This document shows positions 17,419 to 24,201 of a DNA stretch of 64,000 bases, piece after piece. Numbering within the stretch: the stretch's first letter is position 1; every line of letters starts with the position of its first letter. Under the pieces are notes generated by a model. It saw nothing but the letters and a program-made list of their open reading frames with translations. It was not told the DNA's origin and searched no databases. Origin of the DNA: UBA974 sp002292405 (lineage in GTDB: Bacteria > Bacteroidota > Bacteroidia > Flavobacteriales_D > Sanyastnellaceae); NCBI GenBank assembly GCA_943842425.1, contig CALTBR010000001.1:248001-312000 (forward strand), written 5' to 3'. The position numbers were made by a program, and so were the translations under genes.

Positions 17419-19230
17419 ATGAAACACACTCTCCTCTCACTCGCCTTGATCTTATTTGGTTTAGGCTTGGCAAATGGCCAAACAACGGTCGATCTCGAAT
17501 TGAATGGTACATCTACTGATTTAGATCCGTTTATGTTTGAGGTTCAGCTCGCTTTCGATGTGCCCCCAGATTCAATGGGCACCGGAAACGAAATGGGCTC
17601 TGGTTGGCAACAGTATGAGCCGAATTACACCTTTACAATGTTCCCAGCTGGAACGTTGACCACAGAATATTACTGGGAAGAGTCGATTACCAATTTATCG
17701 ATGTATGTAGCCGTCATCTGCGGTGAAGACACCACGATTTTACCTCCGATTGACTTTGAAAGCAACACTCCTACTGACATCGTTTATGCGGTCAGTGTTG
17801 ATGTGGGTTGTGGCGATGGCGATGTCGAATGGGACTGCCCAAACTTGATGGGCAATGTTGGTTGGAGTTGCCAGGACGGTTGGGGCATCATCGATGAAAA
17901 CTGCGATTGCGTGGAATACATCGAGCCTGAAAATTGCTTGGAGTTTTATCTCCCTGGCACTGATTCCACTTTGTTTGACCCTTCATCTCTTCTGATGTAC
18001 GCGCTCCTGGAATGCGGAAACCAGGACAACCCTGAACCTTGGATTTTCTGCGGACTTGCTGAAAGCATCTCTGAAGCAATGGCTGGCGACGAGGATGCCT
18101 GCAATGAAGTTGCGGGTTGGATATTAGCCAACGATTGGGATGGAACATGGGATCCTGGAAATGGTGGTGGAGGCAATGACTTCGATTGCCCAGAATTGTT
18201 TGGGAACATCGGTGAACCGTGTGGCATCAACCAGGGCACATTTGGTGTGATCAATGAAGACTGCGAATGCACTGAGATTCCAGATTGCGACCTGGTCGTC
18301 GAAACCAACTTGTTGTCCATTGATGATGGAACGGGCTCTGGAAGCGTTGAAGCCATCGCATCAGGAGGCACGCCTCCTTACACCTACGAATGGACCGACT
18401 TTTTCGATGTCGTGTATGGAACCGGGACAACGCTAGACAGCGTTCCGGCCGGCACCTATTTCTTGCAGGTTAATGACGGCAACGGCTGCATTGCATTTGG
18501 CTGGGAAGACGTCCCGACAGCCTACGACTGCCCGAACCTTATGGCCAACATTGGTGATGAATGCCAAGGCGGTTGGGGGATCATTGATGAAGACTGCGAT
18601 TGCGTTGAATTTGAAGAACCCAACACATGCGTAGCTGACTTCACTGTGGTGCAAGCGTACAACGAAAACGACGTGATTCCTTTTGAGCTCTTTGTATTCA
18701 TCTGGGGCTACGAGGAGAGCAACACCTATTCTTGGGACTTCGGAGACGAAGGAAGCAGCAGTGATCCATTCCCTTCTTGGACATACGGAGGAAGCGGCCC
18801 ATATAATTTATGCCTCACAGTTTCAAACGACGAAGAAGATTGCGTGTCGACCTCTTGCCAAATGCTAGAGATTGACTCCTTGGGATGGATTAACGGATTC
18901 TTGGCCGGATTCAGCATTACCATCATGAACGGCGAAGATGGTGTCGTCAATGGCATCGACGAGCAATCAGTAGATGAGTTGGACTTTAATATAGCTCCCA
19001 ACCCAGTAGTAAATGGATCATTCGGGCTGAATTGGGAAACATCTTCTGCCGGCCTGGTGAATATCACCATGCTTTCTATGGATGGGTCAGTGGTTGTTCA
19101 AACAACTCGAAACCGGGGAGAGGCTGAAAATGCACAAAGCATCAATGTTGAACACCTGGCGCCTGGTTTGTACCTGTGCCAGATTCGGCAGAACGGTTTC
19201 ATTCGCACTAAGAAAGTCGTGATTCGATAA
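17419..19230 (+). CDS. Secreted T9SS protein with SprB-like, PKD and Cys-rich repeat modules
   Basis: A 603-aa secreted protein with a signal peptide (MKHTLLSLALILFGLGLANG). Three copies of a Cys module follow, near residues 140-168, 255-287 and 369-396: CPNLMGNVGWSCQDGWGIID, CPELFGNIGEPCG and CPNLMANIGDECQGGWGIID, each ending CDC or CEC. Between the last two lies a SprB-like repeat (ASGGTPPYTYEW to VNDGNGC). A PKD domain is at about 400-490 (YSWDFGDEGSSSDPFPSW, YNLCLTVSNDEEDC). A T9SS type A domain ends the protein (NIAPNPVVNGS, RTKKVVIR). A terminator separates it from the next gene, a lipoprotein made of the same modules, followed by a sigma/anti-sigma pair. It is probably a cell-surface structural or adhesive protein; I infer it is part of that regulatory unit. 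Confidence 0.8.
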   Translation: MKHTLLSLALILFGLGLANGQTTVDLELNGTSTDLDPFMFEVQLAFDVPPDSMGTGNEMGSGWQQYEPNYTFTMFPAGTLTTEYYWEESITNLSMYVAVICGEDTTILPPIDFESNTPTDIVYAVSVDVGCGDGDVEWDCPNLMGNVGWSCQDGWGIIDENCDCVEYIEPENCLEFYLPGTDSTLFDPSSLLMYALLECGNQDNPEPWIFCGLAESISEAMAGDEDACNEVAGWILANDWDGTWDPGNGGGGNDFDCPELFGNIGEPCGINQGTFGVINEDCECTEIPDCDLVVETNLLSIDDGTGSGSVEAIASGGTPPYTYEWTDFFDVVYGTGTTLDSVPAGTYFLQVNDGNGCIAFGWEDVPTAYDCPNLMANIGDECQGGWGIIDEDCDCVEFEEPNTCVADFTVVQAYNENDVIPFELFVFIWGYEESNTYSWDFGDEGSSSDPFPSWTYGGSGPYNLCLTVSNDEEDCVSTSCQMLEIDSLGWINGFLAGFSITIMNGEDGVVNGIDEQSVDELDFNIAPNPVVNGSFGLNWETSSAGLVNITMLSMDGSVVVQTTRNRGEAENAQSINVEHLAPGLYLCQIRQNGFIRTKKVVIR

Positions 19231-19274
19231 TGCCTAAATCGGCAGCATCAAAAACTCAATTTTGCTTTGAGTTT

Positions 19275-19310
19275 AAATCCCGCAGGCTCAATGTCTGCGG
19301 GATTTATTCA
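19275..19310 (+). terminator. Terminator after the repeat-protein gene
   Basis: A perfect 11-bp stem (AAATCCCGCAG and CTGCGGGATTT) with a 9-base loop, followed by a short T-rich stretch. It lies 45 bp after the stop of the gene ending at 19230. Confidence 0.7.
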
Positions 19311-19344
19311 TATTTTCTAACAACTATCCTTGATTTTGAATAGT

Positions 19345-20103
19345 ATGAGAATTAGTAAAAAAGGGCGTTATATATTTGGACCAATATTTTCGGTTTTGGC
19401 GATATCAATGGCTTTTTTGTCGTGCCAAAAAGAAGATATCGATGAGCTCATAATCCTGGAAGAAGGCGAGTACGAGACCATTACCCTTGTTACTGAACCC
19501 TGCGGCATGACCGTCGACATAAGCTCCTCGCCCGATGACGGCACAGGAATTGGCATGCTTGAAAGCTCTGCGATCGGAGGAATAGGGCCCTACAGCTATG
19601 CATGGTATAGGTCCGGAGCCTTGGTGGGTTTGGAACCATCTCTGACAGCGCTCGATTTTGGAATCTACCAATTGATTATTTACGATTCTGAAGGCTGCTC
19701 AACCGCTGAAATGGCTGAGGTAGAATTGAATTTATCGGGATGGGATTGTCCTGAATTACTTGGAGATGTCGGAGATGCGTGCTCACTCGACGGCAATACT
19801 GAAGGACTAATTACAGTAAACTGCGATTGCGCTACGACTGAAGATTGTTCCATATCGTTGACTTTTATATCGTCGGCGCCCGATGACGGATCAGGAAGCG
19901 GATTAGCGTCGATTTATATTTCTGGTGGACAAGGGCCATACACATGGACTTTGTTGTCCTCAGATTGGATGGAGTTGGAAGTCGGGACCCTTCCTGAATC
20001 CACGGGTATTGTCGAAATCTACGGGTTGAGCTCTGGGTTCTTCGCTGTTGAATTTGTGGATTCCCAAGGGTGTCTTGCTCAAATATTCATCAACATCCCG
20101 TGA
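19345..20103 (+). CDS. Lipoprotein with SprB-like and Cys-rich repeat modules
   Basis: A 252-aa lipoprotein (KGRYIFGPIFSVLAISMAFL then SCQKED, lipobox FLSC). It has two SprB-like modules (AIGGIGPYSYAWYRSG to YDSEGC; YISGGQGPYTWTLLSSD to VDSQGC) around one Cys module (CPELLGDVGDACS to CDC). This is the same set of modules found in the T9SS protein encoded just upstream, but here there is no T9SS tail and the protein is anchored by lipid. ATG at 19345 is chosen; a TTG lies 15 bases earlier. It ends 16 bp before the ECF sigma gene on the same strand, so the three genes are probably cotranscribed. It may be the periplasmic or surface sensor or anchor partner of the unit. Confidence 0.7.
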   Translation: MRISKKGRYIFGPIFSVLAISMAFLSCQKEDIDELIILEEGEYETITLVTEPCGMTVDISSSPDDGTGIGMLESSAIGGIGPYSYAWYRSGALVGLEPSLTALDFGIYQLIIYDSEGCSTAEMAEVELNLSGWDCPELLGDVGDACSLDGNTEGLITVNCDCATTEDCSISLTFISSAPDDGSGSGLASIYISGGQGPYTWTLLSSDWMELEVGTLPESTGIVEIYGLSSGFFAVEFVDSQGCLAQIFINIP

Positions 20104-20119
20104 TTTGATAGCGAGCAGA

Positions 20120-20692
20120 ATGAAGACCACAGTGCCCGATTATTTGATTCAACGTTGCCTCAAAGGCGAACGCAAAGCGCAACGAGAGCTTTATGATTTG
20201 ACGTTGCCGTATCTGCGCGCCGTCGTTCAACGGCATTTGTACAATAACCAGGAATGGAACGATGTATTGCAGGAAATTTATCTTCGCATTTTCCGAAGCC
20301 TCTTCTCCTTTGACTCTGAGCAAGGGACCTTTTTGAATTGGTCTTCGCGCATTGCAGTCAATACATCGATTACTTATGGTGTAAAGGTGGCTTCTCAAGA
20401 GACCACGACGCTGGTCGTGGAACATCATGAACCCGCTGTAAAACCCCTTGCGATCAATAACCTTATGGTCGAACAGATTCTTCAAGAAATGCGCAAGATG
20501 CCCAAAGACTTTTATCAAGTTTTCATGCTGGTATCTATCGAAGGCTTTACCCACATCGAAACGTCTGAACTCTTGGGAATCTCAAGCGATCTATCACGGC
20601 AACGACTTTCGCGGGCCAAGTTGTGGGTCAAAAAACACATGCTTACAGTGGAGTTAAATGAGCAAAACATTCGTCAAAAACTGAAGGTATGA
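20120..20692 (+). CDS. ECF-type RNA polymerase sigma factor
   Basis: A 190-aa sigma-70 family protein with regions 2 and 4 only. Region 2 (about 20-90) includes ALRELYDL-like helix content, WNDVLQEIYLRIFRSL and WSSRIAVNTSI. Region 4 (about 125-180) shows MPKDFYQVFMLVSIEGFTHI, then the helix-turn-helix ETSELLGISSDLSRQRLSRA. The length is that of an ECF sigma factor. I chose ATG at 20120, just after the lipoprotein gene stops; the longer frame overlaps that gene. Its stop overlaps the start of the next gene (ATGA), the usual arrangement of a sigma factor and its anti-sigma factor. Confidence 0.88.
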   Translation: MKTTVPDYLIQRCLKGERKAQRELYDLTLPYLRAVVQRHLYNNQEWNDVLQEIYLRIFRSLFSFDSEQGTFLNWSSRIAVNTSITYGVKVASQETTTLVVEHHEPAVKPLAINNLMVEQILQEMRKMPKDFYQVFMLVSIEGFTHIETSELLGISSDLSRQRLSRAKLWVKKHMLTVELNEQNIRQKLKV

Positions 20693-22155
20693 ATGATTTT
20701 ATAAAACAACTTCAGGACAATCTGGGAAAGAAGCCGACACCTTTATCTGGTCAAGAGCAAGATGCTTTGTGGGGTTCCATTGCTACGCAATTGGATGTAT
20801 CTGCTCAGGAGCAAGATGCATTGTGGGAATCCATTGCTATGCAATTGGATGCGGATGATCTCAAGGTCAATCGCATGTGGTCAAGGAGACGCATTGCTGG
20901 ATACACTTCCTTAGCTGTTATTGTTGCTTTCTTAGGATGGTTACTTTACCCGAATCCCGAATCGCCCATCGTTGCGAGGAAAATCCAAAAGAAAGCACAG
21001 GTATCTGATGTTTCAGATCCAGAAGCGCTGTCTAAACCTTTAACTCAGGGCACTTCTTTCATTGGCGAAACTCCTGCACTCTCTGCCAATTCGGATGGTG
21101 TTTTTGACAGCACTTTGGATGGTATTTTTGATGTAGCCGCCAACGAGACTCAAAAATCTTCAGTTGCTGAACCCCCCGGAATTGTGGGGAATGAAAGACT
21201 CGCCATACATGCATCTTCAGCTTCCACCAAAGACTATTCAACTTCTTATTCTGAAGAAAATACCGAGTTTGACACCGAACTAACTTCGATGTACCTGTTG
21301 CGTTTTATGGACGTTAAAAACCCTCCTGAATCACTCCAAAAGCCTTTTGCTGAGCTTGCACAAATGGCTCCATCATATGATGAAAAAAGCAGTGGAAATG
21401 AAAGGCCTGACCGTTCTTTTAACCTTCGTATGTTCCAGGGTCCAACATGGAGCAAGTTCAGTTATCTGGAACAAGACGGAATTAACCTGCTCGCCCAAAA
21501 CGATAACATGAAATCGGATGAATCTTGGAGTGTTGGCGGAATGATTGAATTTGATGCTCTCCAGCAAAATTGGGGTGTCGGAATCGAGTGGAACGAATTC
21601 ATCCACCAGCTCAATTATCAAGGGACATTCGAACAATTTAACATTATTGACGACGTGTTATTGCAGGTGGAAGTGGATCAAAATTCAGGTGACACGTTGA
21701 ACTCCGTGATTGGTTCTGCTGAAGTGCTTGTTTTGGTTCAACGGCGTGTAGTCCATCACAATCGATTGCGCACAATCACCATTCCATTGGAATGGCAGAA
21801 GCAATGGTCATTCACACCCATCTTACACGGTGGCATCGCTCTTGGCGCTCTCGTTCATTGGAGAGCCTTGATCACTGGTCTAACTTTTACAGAAAATGAA
21901 GGAGATTTTGTGAATTACAGCGACTCTGAATTTCCCTCCAACCGAATTTCCGTTGCCCCTATGTTTAGAATGCATTCAACTTACGACATTGCACCGGATT
22001 TGAGTATCGAGCTTTCGGCGCGGATCTCGTCCATGAAATATGCAAGTCTTCCGGATCAAAATGGTCAATTTAACGGACGTTTATTGACGGGTAACCTATC
22101 CTTTGGCGTGACCCGTGTCATTCGGTATAAGCGCAAGGTTCGGTTGCTCAATTAA
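20689..22155 (+). CDS. Putative anti-sigma factor fused to an outer-membrane-type beta-barrel domain
   Basis: A 488-aa protein translationally coupled to the sigma gene (4-bp overlap). The N-terminus has a tandem duplicate (EQDALWGSIATQLD and EQDALWESIAMQLD, about residues 18-52), which would be cytoplasmic. One membrane helix follows (about 66-86, IAGYTSLAVIVAFLGWLLYP). After a Ser/Thr-rich linker (about 90-235), the rest (238-488) is a run of alternating aromatic/hydrophobic strands such as WGVGIEWNEFIHQLNYQG, RLRTITIPLEWQKQW and ISVAPMFRMHSTYDI, ending SFGVTRVIRYKRKV, as in PorT-like or OmpA-type barrels. The gene position and inner-membrane helix indicate an anti-sigma factor; the barrel is unusual for one. 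I cannot tell whether it inserts in the outer membrane or folds in the periplasm. Confidence 0.65.
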   Translation: MNDFIKQLQDNLGKKPTPLSGQEQDALWGSIATQLDVSAQEQDALWESIAMQLDADDLKVNRMWSRRRIAGYTSLAVIVAFLGWLLYPNPESPIVARKIQKKAQVSDVSDPEALSKPLTQGTSFIGETPALSANSDGVFDSTLDGIFDVAANETQKSSVAEPPGIVGNERLAIHASSASTKDYSTSYSEENTEFDTELTSMYLLRFMDVKNPPESLQKPFAELAQMAPSYDEKSSGNERPDRSFNLRMFQGPTWSKFSYLEQDGINLLAQNDNMKSDESWSVGGMIEFDALQQNWGVGIEWNEFIHQLNYQGTFEQFNIIDDVLLQVEVDQNSGDTLNSVIGSAEVLVLVQRRVVHHNRLRTITIPLEWQKQWSFTPILHGGIALGALVHWRALITGLTFTENEGDFVNYSDSEFPSNRISVAPMFRMHSTYDIAPDLSIELSARISSMKYASLPDQNGQFNGRLLTGNLSFGVTRVIRYKRKVRLLN

Positions 22156-22223
22156 CATCTGAAAACATGACTCACTGTATTAACTTGCGAGCAACCCCTT
22201 CACCCTGTTTTAAAACACATTCA

Positions 22224-22442
22224 ATGAAAAGAAACACTTATTTATTTACATTTTTCTTCAGTTTAACACTAAGTTTTTGTTTAATTTCTTGTTCAAAGCA
22301 ATGTTCGGAAACCCCATGTAACGAGGGTGTACCCATGTCTTATATTCCAGTTTGCGGTTGTAATGATATTACTTATCCTAATTGGGAAAGTGCCGAATGT
22401 CATGGCATCACACATTACCGAACAGGAGAATGTGAGAATTGA
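22224..22442 (+). CDS. Small Kazal-type lipoprotein
   Basis: A 72-aa lipoprotein. ATG at 22224 gives a signal with lipobox LISC (LFTFFFSLTLSFCLISC). The remaining 50 residues carry six further Cys and the Kazal pattern PVCGCNDITYPNWESAECHG, so it is probably an extracytoplasmic Kazal-like domain. In animals such domains inhibit serine proteases; inhibition here is only a family-based guess. The frame is open 19 codons earlier, but that part is not signal-like. It follows the anti-sigma gene by 68 bp on the same strand and could be read from the same transcript. Confidence 0.75.
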   Translation: MKRNTYLFTFFFSLTLSFCLISCSKQCSETPCNEGVPMSYIPVCGCNDITYPNWESAECHGITHYRTGECEN

Positions 22443-22456
22443 GTAGGGGATTTGCT

Positions 22457-22560
22457 GAGTTTATCAGCATCATCAAGCCCTTTGATAATAGACAGAAAAA
22501 AGTGTCTGAATTCGGCACAACAATGGGAACAATAAATGTTAGTAACCGTCTGTAATGCCT
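22457..22560 (+). pseudogene. Orphan C-terminal fragment, copy 2 of the 104-bp coding repeat
   Basis: The open frame (AEFISIIKPFDNRQKKV, then SEFGTTMGTINVSNRL and TAA at 22553) repeats the tail of the broken lipoprotein gene at 11672-12100 without gaps, 95 of 104 bases identical. Here there is no upstream gene in frame; the Kazal lipoprotein stop comes 15 bases earlier in a different frame. It is therefore a scar of a second gene copy, or a recombined fragment. Confidence 0.65.
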
Positions 22561-22656
22561 TTAGATTCCCTTACATTTTATTTGTCAATGATTATTTAAC
22601 CATTTGTTCATATTGATCTCACATTCTCTCGTGATTTCGTTTTTTATCATTGCAGT

Positions 22657-23037
22657 ATGAAAATAGCTTTAATTGCACATGATGGTAAGAAGGCAGATAT
22701 GGTTGACTTTGTTCTCAAAAGATTGCTGTTTTTTTCTGGTTTAAAATTAGAATTAGTCGCTACAGGTACAACCGGCTCCATGTTGAAAAAAGCGGGTGTA
22801 AAAACGATTAAAACTGTAAATAGCGGACCGCTTGGAGGAGATGCTGAAATTGGAGCGATGGTGTCTCGTGGAGAAATTAATGGAGTGATATTTTTTCGAG
22901 ACCCTCTAGATAAACATCCACACGATGTTGATATTGCGATGTTAATGAGACTGTGTGATGTTCATAATATACCTCTAGCGACAAATTATAATTCTGCATG
23001 TGCAGTAGTGGAATATTTAAATTCTCAGATTAAATAA
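22657..23037 (+). CDS. mgsA: Methylglyoxal synthase
   Basis: A cytoplasmic enzyme converting dihydroxyacetone phosphate to methylglyoxal and phosphate, a bypass that relieves sugar-phosphate stress. At 126 aa it is a typical short form. All family motifs are present: IAHDGKKADM at the start, ATGTTGSMLKKA, VNSGPLGGDAEIGAMV, and FFRDPLDKHPHDVDIAMLMR containing the catalytic Asp and His. The ATG at 22657 is preceded by TATCATTGCAGT, so transcription may start almost at the start codon. Its stop codon directly abuts that of the convergent arsC gene. Confidence 0.92.
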   Translation: MKIALIAHDGKKADMVDFVLKRLLFFSGLKLELVATGTTGSMLKKAGVKTIKTVNSGPLGGDAEIGAMVSRGEINGVIFFRDPLDKHPHDVDIAMLMRLCDVHNIPLATNYNSACAVVEYLNSQIK

Positions 23038-23478
23038 TTAATTTTTTTCGTTAACGAATTCTTCTAAGTACGTTCTTATCAATTCCCTTGTTCTTCGAAA
23101 TTCCGCCATAATTTCTTCCTCCGTCCCGTTTACTTTTGAAGGATCTGTAAAGTTTATATGATGCCTTAGTGATTGAGATGGAAAAACCGGACAGTTTTCA
23201 CTGGCTTGGTCACAGACTGTAATCACATGAGAGAAATCAATATCCTTATATTCATCAATATGATTTGACGTTTGTAAGCTAATGTCAATATCAACTTCTG
23301 ACATTGTTTTAATTGCGCGCTCATTTACACCGTGTGTTTCAATACCTGCACTGAAAACATTTGTTAGCGGCATTAATTTTTTCAGAAATCCTTCAGCAAT
23401 TTGGCTTCGACATGAGTTTCCTGTACATAAAATAAGGATGTTTTTTTGTGTCAAACCGTTATTGTATGTCTGTTTCAT
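23038..23478 (-). CDS. arsC: Arsenate reductase, low-molecular-weight phosphatase type
   Basis: A 146-aa protein of the LMW protein tyrosine phosphatase fold. The P-loop CTGNSCRSQ is near residue 18, with FSAGIETHGVN, DIDFSHVITVCDQASENCP (with Cys pairs that may serve as redox cysteines) and FTDPSKVNG. Those features fit thioredoxin-linked arsenate reductases (reducing arsenate to arsenite) better than classical tyrosine phosphatases. No arsenite pump or ArsR regulator is nearby. It is convergent with mgsA with no spacer. A coding scar of unknown origin lies 70 bp upstream. Confidence 0.83.
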   Translation of the reverse strand: MKQTYNNGLTQKNILILCTGNSCRSQIAEGFLKKLMPLTNVFSAGIETHGVNERAIKTMSEVDIDISLQTSNHIDEYKDIDFSHVITVCDQASENCPVFPSQSLRHHINFTDPSKVNGTEEEIMAEFRRTRELIRTYLEEFVNEKN

Positions 23479-23549
23479 TTTCTAACTGTGTTTATCTGCT
23501 AATATAATATTCTAGCACGATCTCACGAATTCTTATTAACAGTACTTTC

Positions 23550-23726
23550 TTATCTGTTGAGTATTTCGCGTTGAAATTTAACCAACGTTTCCAAATCCTC
23601 CTCAAACTTATCAGATTTCCCGCCCTGCCTCTCAACGAAGTGACTATAAGCTCGAGAATTGCGCCCCCACAATTTTGAATTAATGTGAGAGGAGAGCCAC
23701 CGTTTGTATAGTTTGTAGAACTCAAC
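23550..23726 (-). pseudogene. C-terminal gene fragment with KFEEDLE-type tail
   Basis: A 58-codon open stretch without a start codon: EFYKLYKRWLSSHINSKLWG, then SHFVERQGGKSDKFEED, then LETLVKFQREILNR and TAA. The tail (SDKFEEDLETLVKFQRE) resembles the tail of the receiver-linked scar at 9641-9760 (SNEFEEELEKLIKFQRE), and DNA similarity includes TTCGCGTTGAAATTT at both. I do not recognise the parent family. A TAA lies just upstream in frame, so this is a gene end left by deletion. Confidence 0.5.
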
Positions 23727-23756
23727 TTAAAAAGTTTCTAAAAAACACTAAATGTC

Positions 23757-23787
23757 TTGAGAATCGGATTACTTTTTTATAATTTTG
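23757..23787 (+). promoter_or_regulatory. Bacteroidota-type promoter for the His-rich/TonB operon
   Basis: TTG at 23757-23759 and TAATTTTG at 23780-23787 are 20 bases apart, matching the known Bacteroidota pattern of a -33 TTG and a -7 TAnnTTTG. Transcription would start near 23793, so an upstream TTG start codon for the next gene is ruled out if this is right. Confidence 0.5.
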
Positions 23788-23798
23788 CAAGCTCAAAA

Positions 23799-24164
23799 GT
23801 GCTTCAGGACTATAAAAATATAACAAGCCGTTTTTTCATTGCACTTTGGGCCGTTTCCCAATTCCTTCAATTTGGTCACGAAGCAACCCACCACATTCAA
23901 GATGACCCTCACGAAGGATGCCATCATTCTCATCACAATGAAGTCAAAAAGCTTGATAATTCAATTGGCTTTGTCACTTCTTTTGATGACTGTAAAATTT
24001 GTGAGTTCGAATGGTTCAATTCTCATGAAATCAGCGCGCCTATATGCCTCGCTAAACATCAGATAACGCTTGCCCCAATTAAGATTGGAAAGAAATCACA
24101 GTCATTGGCTGAGAATTGGATTTCTAGTTCGGTCATTCCTAGACCTCCTCCAGTGAAGAGTTAA
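23799..24164 (+). CDS. His-rich small protein heading a metal-uptake operon
   Basis: A protein of about 121 aa with no ATG near the start; I choose GTG at 23799, after the predicted promoter, but the start is uncertain. A short hydrophobic stretch (FFIALWAVSQFLQF) precedes a His cluster: GHEATHH, then DPHEGCHHSHHNE. The rest has CKICEF and a Pro-rich tail (SSVIPRPPPVKS). It resembles small His-rich exported proteins encoded beside metal receptors and may bind zinc or another metal, but I do not recognise a named family. The TonB receptor gene begins 37 bp downstream on the same strand. Confidence 0.55.
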   Translation: MLQDYKNITSRFFIALWAVSQFLQFGHEATHHIQDDPHEGCHHSHHNEVKKLDNSIGFVTSFDDCKICEFEWFNSHEISAPICLAKHQITLAPIKIGKKSQSLAENWISSSVIPRPPPVKS

Positions 24165-24201
24165 CGCTAACGTTACTATTCTTCATTTCCTAATTTTTTT
24201 C

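Noticed and set aside
23492..23725. A 77-codon minus-strand open frame upstream of arsC
   Set aside because: A different minus-strand frame over the same bases (23550-23726) matches the KFEEDLE...KFQRE tail at 9641-9760, so that frame, itself a remnant, is preferred.
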